A DNA stretch of 64,000 bases from Anthonomus grandis grandis (lineage: Eukaryota; Arthropoda; Insecta; Coleoptera; Curculionidae): positions 6,791,644 to 6,855,643 of the forward strand of contig NC_065548.1 of the NCBI RefSeq assembly GCF_022605725.1, read 5' to 3'. The first letter of the stretch is position 1, and every line of letters begins with the position of its first letter. This document shows, in pieces, positions 10,490 through 22,822 of the stretch. A program made the translations under genes and the position numbers. The notes beneath the pieces were generated by a model, which did no database searches, was not told the origin of the DNA, and saw only the letters and a list, made by a program, of their open reading frames with translations.

Positions 10490-13400
10490 ATCAATAACTC
10501 ATGCGTAGGAGGTAATTTCAAAAATTAAATAAAATTTATGGGAGTCAATGAACAATTTATAATACATAGAAACTATTTAGGAATCAACTGAGAATATTAA
10601 GGAATTGATCAATAAACAATGGCAATTCATAGGCATCAATTAAAAATCGATATAAAAAACAGAAGTTGTTTAGCTTTCCATGGAAATAGAAATCATTTCA
10701 GAATCAATTGCAAATATTTTTAGAACTGATCAATAATTTCTGCATAGGAGTTAATTTTATTATTATAGAAAATAATGGGCACTCGATTTTAAATATACAT
10801 TGTGAATTTTTTAAATTTAACCAATAATCAATAGTAATGCGTAGGCATCAATTATAAATCAATGTATAAAACACAGAAGTTAGTTATCCGATTTAAGATC
10901 AATGTTTAATATTTAAGTTTATTCGACAATTAATTTTTTATACACATTGTGAATTTTTTAGAATTAATTAATAATCAATGGAAATTTAAAAGCATCAGTT
11001 ATAAAAGCGAGAAGATACTCAGATGTTTATGGAAATAGAAGTCATTTGCGGATCAATAATTAATCAATAATTCCTGCATGGGAATTATTCCTAAAAATCT
11101 TATGGTACATAGTAGACAATTAATTTTTAATATAAAAAAATTATTTGCAAATCAATTGAAAGAATTGATAAATAGTCAATGGATATTTATAAGCATTAAT
11201 TAAAAATCAATTTATAAAACACATAATTTTCTGAGATTTCCATGTAAATAGAAATCATTTGAGTATCATATTAAATAATGAATCAATAATTCCTCCATAT
11301 GAATTAATTCTAAATATTATAGAAATCTTATGGTACATAATAGACAATCAATTTTTAATATACAACATTTATTGGGAAATCAATAAATATTCATAAGCAA
11401 TATTTTAAAATTAATTCACAAAACACAGAAGTTACTTAGATTTTAATGGAAATGGAAATCATATCAGAATTAATTGTAAATATTTTAAGAATTCATTAAT
11501 CGATCAATTTTTAATACACATGTAAATTTTAAAAAATGAATCAATAATCAATGCAAATTCATAAGGGTCACTTACTACTGAATATATACAAAACAAGGAA
11601 TTATTTTTTATTATTAATAAAAAATAATTCCTGCATAGGAATAAATTCTAAAAATTATAGAAATCTTATGCTATATAATTCTTTAAGAATTGATAAATAG
11701 TCAATGGATATTCATAGACATTAATTAAATATCAATTTATAAAACATAAAAATTACTTAGATTTTCATGGAAAAACAAATCATTTTAGAATTAATTCTAA
11801 ATATTTTCAGATTTAATGGATAATCAATTTCTAATACACAGAAGTCATTTGAACTTTTATAAAAATAGAAATAACTTGAGGATTAATAATAAATAATTAA
11901 TCATCAATTCTTGCATAAGAATTAATTCCTAAATTATAGAACTGTATTATGGTGCTTAAGAGACAATCAATTTTTAATAAACCGAATTTATTTGGAAATC
12001 AATTGTAAGTCTTTAAGAATTGATAAATAGTCAATGGATATTTATAGGCATTAATTAAAAATCAATTTATAAAAAACAAAATTTTCTTAGATTTCCATGG
12101 AAATGGAAGTCATATCAGAATAATTGTAAATATTTTGGAAATTAATGGACAATCAATTTTAATACACATGTAAATAAAATCAATAATCAATGCGAATTCA
12201 TAAGAATCACTTACTACCGAATATATGCAAAAACCAGATGCTGAGGATTAATAATAAATAATTCATCAATAATTGATAAATAGTCAATGGATATTCATAC
12301 ACCTGAATTAAATATAAATTTATAAAACATAAAATTTACTTAAATTTTCATGGAAAAACAAATCATTTTAGAATTAATTCTAAATATTTTCAGATTTAAT
12401 AACAATCAATTTCTAATACACATTAGTTATTTAAACTTTTATAAAAATAGAAATAACTTGAGGATTAATAATAAATAATTGATCATCAATTCTTGCATAA
12501 GAATTAATTCCTAAATTATAGAAATGTAAAAGACAATAAATTTGTAATAAACCGAACTTATTCGGAAATCAATTGTAAGACTTTAAGAATTGATAAATAG
12601 TCGATGGATATTCATAGGCATTAATTAAAAAATCAATTTATAAAACACATAATTTTCTGAGATTTCCATGTAAATAGAAATCATTTGAGTATCATATTAA
12701 ATAATTAAGAACAATAATTCCTCCATATGAATTAATTCTAAATATTATAGAAATCTTATGGTACATAATAGACAATCAATTTTTAATACACATGTAAATT
12801 TTAAAAAATGAATCAATAATCAATGCAATTTCATAAGGGTCATTTACTACTGAATATATACAAAAACCAGATGCTGAGGATTAATAATAAATAATTCATC
12901 AATAATTGATAAATAGTCAATGGATATTCATAGACATTAATTAAATATCAATTTATAAAACATAAAAATTTTGAAAGAATTGTTTCTAAATATTTTCAGA
13001 TTTAATGGACAATCAATTTCTAATACACAGAAGTTATTTAAATTTCTATAAAGATAGAAATAACTTGAGGATTAATATTAAATAATTGATCATCAATTCT
13101 GGCATAAGAATTAATTCCTTAATAATAGAACTGTATTATGGTACATAAGAGACAATCAATTTTTAATAAACCGAATTTATTTGGAAATCAATTGTAAGTC
13201 TTTAAGAATTGATAAATAGTCAATGGATATTCATAGGCATTCATTAAAAATCAATTTATAAAAAACAAAATTTTCTTAAATTTCCATGGAAATGGAAGTC
13301 ATATCAGAATAATTGTAAATATTTTGGAAATTAATGGACAATCAATTTTTAATATACATGTAAATTTTAAGAAATTAATCAATAATCAATGCAAATTCAT

Positions 13401-15370
13401 AAGGGTCACTTACTACTGAATATATACAAAAACCAGATGCTAATGAAAACCAGGAATTATTTTTTATTATTAATAAAAAATAATTCTTGCATAGGAATTA
13501 ATTCTAAATATTATAGAAATCTTATGATACATATTTCTTTAAGAATTGATAAATAGTCAATGGATATTCATAGACATTAATTAAATATCAATTTATAAAA
13601 CATAAAAATTACTTAGATTTTCATGGAAAAACAAATCATTTTAGAATTAATTCTAAATAATTTCAGATTTAATGGATAATCAATTTCTAATACATAGAAG
13701 TTATTTAAACTTTTATGAAAATAAAAATAATTTGAGGATTAATAATAAATAATTGATCATCAATTTTGGCATAAGAATTAATTCTTAAATTATAGAAATG
13801 TATTATGCTACATAAGAGACAATCAATTTTTAATAAACCGAATTTATTTGGAAACAAAGTATTTAATAATTGAAAAATAGTCAATGGATATTGTTAGGAC
13901 TCAATTAAAAATCAATTTAATAAACACGGAAATCACTTAGATGCTTATGGAAATAGAAATCATTAGAGAATCAATTGTAAATATTTAAGAATTGATCAAT
14001 AATTCCTGCATACAAGTTGATTGTAGAAAATAATCAATATTTGATATATAGAAATTTTTTGGGAGTCAACTTTGAATCTTTTAAAATTGACCAATAATCA
14101 CTGAAAATTCATAGATATTCATTACAAATCAATTGTGAATATTTAAGAATTGATAAGTCATTCTTACTACTTAACTACTTAGATTTTCGTGGAAATAGAA
14201 ATGATTTGATAATCAATTTTAAATGATTTATCAAGAATAATCAATGAAAATTTATAGGTATCCATAACAAATCTATTTATAAAATATACAATTCACTTAG
14301 ACTTCCATGTAAATAAAAATCTTAAAGATTTAAGAATTTATCAATAATTCCTGCAAATAAGTTCTTCTTACAAATTATAGAAATTTAAAGAGAATTAATG
14401 GACATTAAATTTTCAATAGAAATTGATTTTTTTAAATTTAATCAATAATCAATGGGTATTTATAGACATCAACTACAAATCAATTTAAAAAATACAGAAG
14501 TTATTAAGATTTCCACGAAAATAGAAATCATTTAAGAATAAATTATGAATATATAATCATTGATAAATAATTCCTGTATATAAGTTAATTTTATAAATTT
14601 TAAGGAAATTAATGGAAACCCATTTTTAAAAGCACATTGTGATTTTTTTTAATTAACCAATATTTAATGGACATTCATAGACATCAGGTTCAAATCTTGA
14701 GTCATAATCTACAAGATTTAATAAATGTTCAGTGGAAATTCATGTGCATCAATTATAAATCAATTTATGAATTTTAGAAGTGACTTAGATTGCCATGGAA
14801 ATAAAAAACATTTCAGAATCAATTGTAAATATTTAAGAATTGATCAATAACCAACGCAAATGCATTGGCATCAATTACGAATCAATTTATAAATCACAGA
14901 AATGACTAAGATTTTCGTGAAAATATAAATCATTTGAGAATCAATTGACAATATTTAAGAATTAATTAATTGAAAAGAAGGAAATTTTTAAAATTTTAAA
15001 TGATTTATTGGACAATCAATTTTATATACAGAGAAATTATTTGGGAATCAATTGCATTATATCGATTTCTAATGGACAGAAACTATTATGGAATCAATTG
15101 TAAATGTTTATGAATTGATCAATAATCAATGAAAATTCATAAGAATAAATTACAAATTCATTTATAAAATATAGAAGCTACTTAGATGTACATGGAAATG
15201 ATTTGATAATTTTAAATATTTAAAAATTGATCAACATTTAATAAAAATTCATAGGCATCAATTACAAATCAATTTTTAAAACACAGAAGTTACTTAGATC
15301 TTCGTGAAAATAGAAATAATTTTACAATCAATTTTTAAAAAAATATTTAATAAATGATTGATTTTATATG
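10490..15370. repeat. AT-rich diverged tandem array, ~320-bp units
   Basis: Nearly 5 kb of AT-rich DNA is built from variants of one unit. The anchor GATAAATAGTCAATGGATAT recurs at about 11165, 11690, 12020, 12268, 12587, 12903, 13206 and 13545, with a degenerate copy at 13870. Spacing is mostly 303-339 bp. Other recurring blocks are AATCAATTTATAAAACA, TTCCATGGAAATRGAAAT and AATTCCTGCATA. The flanks (10.5-11.1 and 13.9-15.37 kb) are more diverged than the centre, as expected for unequal exchange. There is no coding potential. Confidence 0.85.
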
Positions 15371-16270
15371 CATAGGTATTTTCATGTTAATATTTACACC
15401 GCATCTTGTTAAAAACGTAATTTTATGAAACCTAGTAAAAATGATGTTTTGCCATATTAAAACGTAAACAAAACGCATTCTATTTATGTTACATTATATT
15501 TATACATTTTTAAAATTTATTGACGAACAACAAAATAACACGCCATATTTCATAAAGCTTTTTAAAAAATCCCAAAAAAAACCCAACCCAAGATTGCCAT
15601 TAAGTTCCATTTTAATTCTCTCCCTCGCCTAATAAACCCTTAAAAACACTCTTAAAAATTTAATTAAAAAACCCAGGGTCGGTGATCTCTGGGGTGTTAA
15701 TTACAAACACCAGTCCGCATATTAGTCACTTAAGTTTGAAAAGTGCCATTCGAGATAAAGAACTGAGGGGGAACTTCTTAAAGGTCTTAAAAACGTCGTC
15801 GTATTTCAAGATATTTCTCGAAAGGTGTAGCGTAAGGACGTTCGACGTGTTGTTAAAAGGGAATGCGTGTGTGTTTATCTATAGACGAAAAATACCCAAT
15901 AACTTACTACCACTACTACTACGTCCTGAAAATATACGGCCCATAAAACATGAATTAAGTGCCGGATTAAAAATGTTGACAATATTTTATATTTTACGGT
16001 TTTTAGATGCACCTGGTGTCTGGAAGTATGCCGCATGGGGTGCGAAGTACAACCCGACAAAATAGAGGTCCTAGACATTCATACACGGATATAACTTATA
16101 CTGTGGCCATTTATGTATATAAAATAGAAGAAAATCAGTTTCATTATTTTACAGATAGTGTGTGAGATTTCAGGTGTCTTAAGGATGATTCAATTTAAAT
16201 CAAAACGTCGACTAACAAAAATATCTCTGCCACTTTTCTATATTCCTATTTGATTCATTGAATGCACCTA
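15371..16270. other. Single-copy sequence, no gene identified
   Basis: From 15670 to 16080 GC content rises and a 127-codon open frame occurs on the plus strand, with a shorter one on the minus strand. Neither shows a domain or convincing protein composition. Part of the minus frame is a run of GTA/GTT codons read from a CTACTACTA stretch. It may be conserved intronic DNA. Confidence 0.3.
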
Positions 16271-17865
16271 CAGTGGTGGCCAAAAAAATAAGAGTGCCTG
16301 GTTTTGTTGAATATTCCTAATAATATATTGTTCTATTCAGCGAAAAAAATAATAACAATTTCATATTTGTACAACATATGCCATCAGTGATAAAAAAATA
16401 AATATACGTTATTCTTTGCCCGTTTAATTTGTAATTATAAATAAATAATTTGTTTCTTACACGTTTTATGGTGGACAAAAAAATAAGAGTATTTTTTAAA
16501 AATGGCTATAAAAAATTCTAATTACAATGTACCGCAAAACAAACGACAGCATTAGATAAGCGAGAATAACCATTATTTTTGAAAATGGCTGCACATCTCG
16601 TGGCATGGAATCGATCAACTTTTGGCATGTTTCAACTGGGATGGAATATCAAGCCTCCTGAACTTCCTTCCATAAATTTTGCTTATTTGTTGTTTTTCAC
16701 AAGCTACTCGGTTTTTCAGCTCCTTCCAAAGGGTTTCAATTGGATTAAGGTCAGGCGATTATGATGGCCATTTCAGAACCGAAACCCTATTTTGTGTAAA
16801 CCATTGTTTAAAAATCCGTGCCGTATGTTTAGGGTCGTGATCTTGTTGATACACCCACCTTATTTGCATGTTTTTTTCGGCAGCCATGACTCTATCCAAG
16901 ATATCCAAATAAATTTCTTTTGTCATGGTCTCTTTAATCCAAAATATGGGACCTACTCTATTGTAGGAAAAACAGCCCCACAGTTTGATATTTCCACCTC
17001 CATGTTTAACTGTGCCTATTGTGTTTCTAGGATTATATTCTTCATTCTTCCTCCTTCTAATGAATAATCTTCCATCTGATTTTAATAAGTTGATCTTCAT
17101 CTCATCATCACTAAAAAGAATGTTGCACCAATTTCTTAAAATTATTCTTAATAAATCCCAGTCTTTGTTTTATATTCTTTTTGCTCAGAAATGGAACTTT
17201 TCTGTCCGCTAGACCATATAATTTTTGGTCTTGCAAACGTCTTCTTATCATCCTAGTGCTAATACGTAAGTTTCGTTTTATAGAGGTAGATGTGGAAAAA
17301 GGTTGTTTCCTGACTTCGCGTACAATAAGCTTATCAGTCTTCCGTGTGGTTTTTCTTGGACGGTCTCGATTTTCAGGAACATTTTCCATTTAATTTTGTG
17401 TTTTTTAACTCTGGAAATTTCACAAGGTGATCTTTTAAGCACATTTGCAATAAATGCATAGGATTTATTTTGACTCAATTGCCAAATTAGACGCCTTTCT
17501 TCGGGGCTACAATGCTTTGTGCGACCCACATTTACCAACGCGATGCAAGGATCTTGTTGAAACTGACTTGCATTTATGGAAGATATCACAAACAAATCTT
17601 TTATCTGAATAAACAGAGATCAAATAGTTACATTAAAGAAATACTCTTATTTTTTATCGACAAGATTGTTAAACAATAATGAAAAAAACTTGCTTTTAAA
17701 AGATAAGGCATTATTGGTTTATTTAATAAATTTTACCAAGTCAACAGATTAAATGCTGGAAGAAAATGCGTAATAATTTATTTGCAAATTCCTACATATA
17801 GAGAAGCTAATTCAGTTTGATTTGAAATTGAATAATATGCACCCTTATTTTTTTGGCCACAACTG
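16271..17865 (-). mobile_element. Tc1-like transposon with IR/DR ends
   Basis: The element is 1,595 bp and flanked by TA. The ends are inverted copies of CAGTKGTGGCCAAAAAAATA. A second copy of the terminal motif lies about 200 bp inside each end: GTGGACAAAAAAATAAGAGT at 16471, and its inverted partner at about 17638-17661. This double arrangement is the IR/DR organisation known from Tc1-like elements, where transposase binds both inner and outer repeats. The enclosed transposase is degenerate. Confidence 0.88.
16560..17595 (-). pseudogene. Degenerate Tc1-like DD34E-type transposase
   Basis: Transposase of the surrounding element. Reading on the minus strand, the N-terminal helix-turn-helix (GRTKHCSPEERR, IANVLKRSP) leads into RPRKTTRKTD and TRMIRRRL. 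The catalytic part follows: FSDDE (first Asp), KLWGCFS, QQDHDPKHTA (second Asp) and SPDLNPIETLWKELK, where the Glu is the third acidic residue. Breaks are a frameshift near 17388, another near 17125 just before FSDDE, and a TAA in place of a codon directly before SPDLNP. The likely initiator Met before GRTKH reads GTG. The copy cannot make a full transposase. Confidence 0.85.
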
Positions 17866-19128
17866 TATATCAAAATCCCTAAGCTTGGCGAATTGATGAC
17901 ATTTAAGCATTCTTGTAACTTATTATTGGTACTAATGAACGAGGAGAAAGACTAATAAATTATCTCCAAAAAGAAAATATGTACTGTATGAACTCCTTTT
18001 TCAAAAAATCAGAAAAGAGACGTTGGACATGGAGAAGCCTGAACTCAAATACGAAAAACGAGATCGACTACGTACTAACCAAGCTTACTATAAAAGACGT
18101 TTCGGTCCTAAATCGCTTTGATACTGGTAGCGATCACAGGTTGGTAAGAGCTAAAATAGAAATAAACGTGAAGAGTGAACGAAATAAGCTAATTAAAATA
18201 CAACAATTTCCCACATCAAAAACAATCCAGGAACACCGCCTAAAATTCCAAGCTGAACTCAACAAGAAATTGTCTAATAAAGAAGCACTGAACAGCTTGA
18301 ATATAAACGACCTAGAAAAAAGAAATAGGTACTGACATTAGAAGGATAGCCAAAAAGATAAGTGCCACTATCAAGAAAAATAATTAAAAAATAAAAAAGG
18401 AATCTAGAGAACTCATGGCGAAGAGAAGAAACTTAGAGAAAGGGACTCATGAATACAATGAAATTAACGGATTGGTAAAAAAGAAAACAAGGAAAGATTT
18501 AAGGCAATACAACACAGAAATGATAACAACGACCATCGAAAACAACAAAAACATGAAAGTACTTAAAACACGTAACAATGATGGACGCCTCCAAATACAT
18601 CAACTAAAGGACGCAAACGGAAACATCAAAGAGGACAGTAAAGATTTGATAGATATCGTGGAAAATTTCTACAGCACACTGTACACAGGAGACAACCCAG
18701 AACAAGCAATCGGAATTGATGAAACGATTCTCAATGTAGGCTCCGAAGATCTTCCTGACATCACCAGAGAAGAAGTAGAACTAGTATTGTCTCAAATGAA
18801 AAACGGTAAAACACCAGGAGAATATGGAATTACAGCTGAAATGATAAAACTTGGGAGAAGAACTACTGTAGAAGCAATGACAATTCTTCGTAATAAATGT
18901 ATGACATAAGGCGTGATACTCCAAGCATGGCAAAAGGCCCAGGTGATTTTACAGTACAAAAAAGTAGATAGGTTGAGAATCGACAACTATCGACCTATTA
19001 GCTTACTCCCCCACACATACAAACTTCTGACAAAGATAGTAACAAATAGGCTTACAGCTAAACTAGATGCCTATCAGCCCCCCGAACAAGCTGGCTTCCG
19101 AAAAGGTCATAGCACAATAGAACACATA

Positions 19129-19158
19129 CGAGGGTTGTCTTTTAAGTTTTGCATATGC
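19129..19158 (+). repeat. Mariner left terminal inverted repeat
   Basis: It begins CGAGGGTTGTC and ends GCATAT. It is complementary to the right repeat at 20388-20417 with about one mismatch. Confidence 0.9.
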
Positions 19159-19193
19159 AGCTGGAATAAAACAAAAAATAACTTTTAACGACT

Positions 19194-20246
19194 TTATTGT
19201 TTTTCAAAGTATTCTCCACGAAATTTAATGCACTTTTGCATGCGCTCAAACCAGTTGTCAAAGCTGTTATTCCACTCGTTTGTGAGTACTGTCAAAATTG
19301 CATTTTTAAAGGCGTTAACTGCTTCCTCTGGCGTCTGAAACCTCTGACCACGCAGTTCATTCTTGATTTTTGGAAAAGTATAGAAATCATTGGGACTTAG
19401 GTCGGGACTGTACGGAGGATGATCCAATAATTCGACGTTTTGATAAGTTAAAAATTCAATAGTTTTCCGGGCTGTGTGCGAACTTGCATTGTCTTGGTGG
19501 AGGATGATTCGTCGTTGTGGGTTCGCTTTTCGAAGCTCAGCGATGACTTTCGGCAAACAAATGGTAATGTACCAATCGGCAGTAACAGTTCGTTGATTCT
19601 CCAGAGGAATTGTTGCAACATGACCTGCTTTTGAGACAAATGTTGCAACCATCTTTTTGGATACACTTCGAGAACGAATGACTTTTGTTGGCTTTTCTTC
19701 ATCTTGAAATACCCATACAGACGACTGACGTTTATTTTCAGGTTCATATGAGTAAATCCATGATTCATCACCACTGACAATGCTGTACACATTTTTAGAG
19801 TTTCCTGCCTCAAAGCGGTCTAGAGTTGTTTGACACCACATCACCCTAGCTTCTTTCTGTTCTTCAGTTAACAGATGCGGTATCCAGCGGGAAACTAATT
19901 TTCTTACCCGTAATTCTTCATGCAAAATTTTTTGAATTGAGGTCTTTGAAATCGCCAATGAAGCCTCAATCTCACGATATGTCACATGTCGATCTTCCGT
20001 GATAAGCATACGCACAGCATCGATGTTTTCTTGGGTGACAGCCGTTTTTGGTGCACCTGACCTTGGATCGTCGCTAAGACTAACCCGTCCACGCTTGAAT
20101 TCTGCATACCAACGAGAAACTGTCGACTGATGTGGTGCTTCATTACCGAAAACAGAAATCAACTCAACACAGCATTCTTGTTGAGATAATTGCCTTCGAA
20201 AATTGTAAAAAATGATGGCTCCAAAATGTTCTCTGTTTAATTCCAT
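19194..20246 (-). CDS. Mariner transposase, intact, DD34D
   Basis: This enzyme cuts out the element at its inverted repeats and reinserts it at TA. The ORF is 350 residues, the length expected of mariner transposases, with no stop or frameshift. Residues 1-110 hold two helix-turn-helix motifs (STVSRWYAEFKRG and TYREIEASLAISKTSIQKIL). The catalytic core has GDESWIYSYEPE (first Asp), HQDNASSHTA (second Asp) and YSPDLSPNDF (third Asp, 34 residues later). The mariner linker motif reads WIPHLLTEEQKEARV. The start MELNREHFG lies about 170 bp inside the right-hand inverted repeat. The copy looks capable of encoding active protein, but activity is untested. Confidence 0.95.
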   Translation of the reverse strand: MELNREHFGAIIFYNFRRQLSQQECCVELISVFGNEAPHQSTVSRWYAEFKRGRVSLSDDPRSGAPKTAVTQENIDAVRMLITEDRHVTYREIEASLAISKTSIQKILHEELRVRKLVSRWIPHLLTEEQKEARVMWCQTTLDRFEAGNSKNVYSIVSGDESWIYSYEPENKRQSSVWVFQDEEKPTKVIRSRSVSKKMVATFVSKAGHVATIPLENQRTVTADWYITICLPKVIAELRKANPQRRIILHQDNASSHTARKTIEFLTYQNVELLDHPPYSPDLSPNDFYTFPKIKNELRGQRFQTPEEAVNAFKNAILTVLTNEWNNSFDNWFERMQKCIKFRGEYFEKQ

Positions 20247-20387
20247 GGTATGCGCAATTTGCTACCTTTAAAAATTCACTGTAGCTGTAAAACTATATGT
20301 ATCGCACTGACGTTTTGAATTTAAGAAAAGTAAAGTTTGAGGTTAAGTTTGACTAATGACATTTGATTAACGACGCCCTCTATGTTT

Positions 20388-20417
20388 CTATATGCAAAAC
20401 TTAAAAGACATCCCTCG
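20388..20417 (-). repeat. Mariner right terminal inverted repeat
   Basis: Partner of the repeat at 19129. It is followed directly by the TA target duplication at 20418-20419. Confidence 0.9.
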
Positions 20418-21866
20418 TACAATCCGTTCGCACTATAATAGAAAAATGCAACGAGTACAATGAACCACTACACCTTGCATTTGTTAACTATAAAAAAGTT
20501 TTTGACTCCGTAGAGTTGTGTGCTATTTTTAGGGCCATGAGCAATGCAAGAATCGACTCTCGATACAAGCAGCTTCTCAAACACATATACGAAAATGTGA
20601 CAATCACCGTTAAAATCTCGGAAGAGATAGAAACAAACAAAATTCAAATAAAAAGAGGAGTAAGACAAGGGGACACCATCTCCCCAAAGCTGTTTACACT
20701 GGCACTGGAAGACGTTTTTAAAACTCTGGACTGAAACGAGAGAGGCGTCAAAATCGACGGCAAACATCTGAGCCATTTACGCTTTGCGGATGATATAGTA
20801 CTCTTTAGCCAGAATATAATAGAATTACAGGAGATGTTGGCAGAACTTCAAAGAGATTTGAAAAGAATAGGTTTAATCATGAATTTAAATAAAACAAAAG
20901 TCATGTCACCTGACAATATTCAAGTACATATAGAAGACCGAATTATTGACAGCGTCGAAGAATATGTGTATTTGGGACATTGCATCAAATTGGGCAAAGA
21001 AAATCAAACTGCCGAAATAAACAGACGTGTTCGTTTGACATGGGCAGCCACGGGAAAACTGTCACACGTCTTGAGAAATGAAATTATTCCAATTAATTTG
21101 AAAAGAAAGGTCTTCAATGCCTGCTTACTGCCCGTGATGACTTACGGAATGGAAACCATAACACTCACTGTTAAATTAGCTAACAAGCTTAGGACCACCC
21201 AAAGAGCCATAGAGCGGATGATGCTAGGAATAAGCCTGAGAGACCATATCACAAATGAGAGTATTAGACAAAGAACTAGTTGTTGAAAAAGTTGAAGACG
21301 TCATAACACGCATAGCCCACCTGAAATGGAGCTGGGTAGGACACGTCGCCCGACAGGACGACTTGAGATGGTCAAGACACATCGTTCAATGGAGACCTCG
21401 CATAAATATACGCAGCGTTGGCAGGCCACAGTTACGCTGGCTCGATGATGTCAAAAACAAAGTGGGCAACAGATGGCACCAACTGGCACAGAACAAAGAA
21501 ACATGGAAGAATATAGGGGATGTCCAGGAGTGGACTGTGAAGGGTTGCTGAAAGAAAAAGGAGAAGAAGATTATTGGTACTTTAGTGTTGAACTTTCCGC
21601 AGGATGTACGATGTGTTACAATACCGTTCTTTGGATTTCATTAATATATAAATCTCTAGCAGGTACTTTCGGAGAAATTAAAAATTTTAAAAAGATTCAG
21701 TCATAGCTGCAAAATGTCCTACCACCGCAGGATTAATTTTGGCATGAGTGTTGTATATTCTTTTTCTCTCCAAAGTTATCATTTCACGTTAGTTGGTATA
21801 TAGCCACGTCTATTACCACAAACTTTTTAAGTCTATTATTTCAGATAACTATATAACTTTTCTATT

Positions 21867-22655
21867 GTAGTTTATCCAATTACGTACGAAAACACTCATT
21901 TTATAATAATTCTTCGCTTATTGTTAAACTGCGTTCATGATATGTGTCATAGGAGAGCCAAAATCTCGACTTTTTCGGATATATCTCAGTCTCAGATCTT
22001 AAATATCTTCGGTATCATTCTTAAATTGTGTTTTTCTATTGTGGTTTATCCAATTACGTATGAAAACACTTATTTTATAGTAATTCTTTGCTTACTGTTA
22101 AACTGCGTCCATGATATGTGTCTTAGGAGAGTCAAAATCTCGACTTTTTCGGACATATCCCTGTCTCAGATCTTTAATATCTTCGGTATCATTCTGAAAT
22201 TGTGTTTTTCTATTGTGGTTTATCCAATTACGTACAAAAACACTCATTTTATAATAATTCTTGGCTTATTGTTAAACAGCGTTCATGATATAGGTCTTAG
22301 GAGAGCTAAAATCTCGACTTTTTCAGACATATCCCTGTCTCAGTTCTTTAATATCTTCGGTATCATTCTGAAATTGTGTTTTTCTATTGTGGTTTATCCA
22401 ATTACGAACAAAAACACTTATTTTATAATAACTCTTCGCTTATTGTTAAACTGCGTCCATGATATGTGTCTTAGGAGAGTCAAAATCTCGTCTTTTTCTG
22501 ACATATCCCTGTCTCAGTTCTTTAATATCTTCGGTATCATTCTGAAATTGTGTATTTCTATTGTAACTTATCCAATCACGTACGAGGACACTCATTTCAT
22601 AAAAAATCTTCGCTTATTGTTAAACTGCGTCCAACATATAACTCTTACAGACTTC
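21867..22655 (+). repeat. 174-bp tandem satellite, about 4.5 copies
   Basis: GTGGTTTATCCAATTACGTA or a close variant recurs at 21867, 22041, 22215, 22389 and 22563, exactly 174 bp apart. Units differ by only a few bases. Because 174 is divisible by three, one frame stays open for 249 codons (21921-22670) with a 58-residue repeat. The hydrophobic, low-complexity product and lack of any start context suggest this is a by-product of periodicity, not a gene. Part of the monomer matches a motif found across the window. Confidence 0.92.
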
Positions 22656-22666
22656 CTGTTAACAAT

Positions 22667-22822
22667 ATAAGATTTTCGTTATTGCCCTCCTCTCTAACTC
22701 TACTAATTCTAAGAAGAATCGTAAGAAAAGGAACAGGATGAACAGTTTTATCCCCACTTTCCTCAAATTTAGCCCACAAAAGAGCTTCAGTTGATTTAGC
22801 AATTTTTAGCCTTCATATAGCA
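22667..22822 (+). pseudogene. cox1: Nuclear copy of mitochondrial cox1 (numt)
   Basis: About 52 codons match the cytochrome c oxidase subunit I barcode region: LLPSSLTLL, then GTG-W-TV, LSPLSSNLAH, and ASVDLAIFSLHIA. The Trp is encoded by TGA, which is Trp only in the mitochondrial code. Several AGA codons fall at sites where the invertebrate mitochondrial code gives Ser. It is a fragment with no surrounding mitochondrial genes and sits directly after the 174-bp array. It is non-functional in the nucleus. Confidence 0.88.

Larger units (their letters stand above)
19129..20417 (-). mobile_element. Complete mariner transposon
   Basis: A 1,289-bp element, the usual mariner size, flanked by TA at 19127-19128 and 20418-20419. 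The terminal inverted repeats run about 30 bp, beginning CGAGGGTTGTCTTTTAAGTT on the left and differing on the right by about one base. It lies inside the RT domain of the RTE-like copy, so it is the younger insertion. The single transposase ORF is uninterrupted. Confidence 0.95.
17928..21551 (+). pseudogene. RTE-like endonuclease/reverse transcriptase pseudogene
   Basis: Order on the plus strand: the end of the APE domain (RRWTWRSLNSNTKNEIDYVL, TGSDHRLVRAK); a spacer; TPGEYGITAEMIK; NYRPISLLPHTYKLLTKIV; QAGFRKGHSTIEHI, where the mariner interrupts; then KKVFDSVE, GVRQGDTISPKLFTLALE, catalytic FADDIVLFS, and a C-terminal domain ending GHVARQDDLRWS and GRPQLRWLDDV. Breaks include stops near 18335, 18909 and 20734 and a frameshift near 21280. 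The FADD box and the HVAR-type tail are typical of RTE-related insect elements often misannotated as craniofacial development protein 2. The 5' third of the ORF is missing. Confidence 0.85.
17925..21590 (+). mobile_element. 5'-truncated RTE-like retrotransposon split by a mariner
   Basis: It starts just right of the Tc1 element, within the endonuclease domain, and ends soon after the final stop of the RT ORF at about 21550. The two halves (17925-19128 and 20418-21590) join in frame across the mariner when a single TA is kept. No clear poly(A) or tandem tail was seen at the 3' end. Confidence 0.75.

Noticed and set aside
10490..15370. CRISPR-like or origin-like regularity of short AT repeats
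   Set aside because: The units are ~320 bp and diverged with no constant spacer-repeat structure, and the genome is eukaryotic.
15875..16078. Downstream exon of the signal-peptide gene
   Set aside because: The frame contains a low-complexity Val run and there is no acceptor in the required phase.
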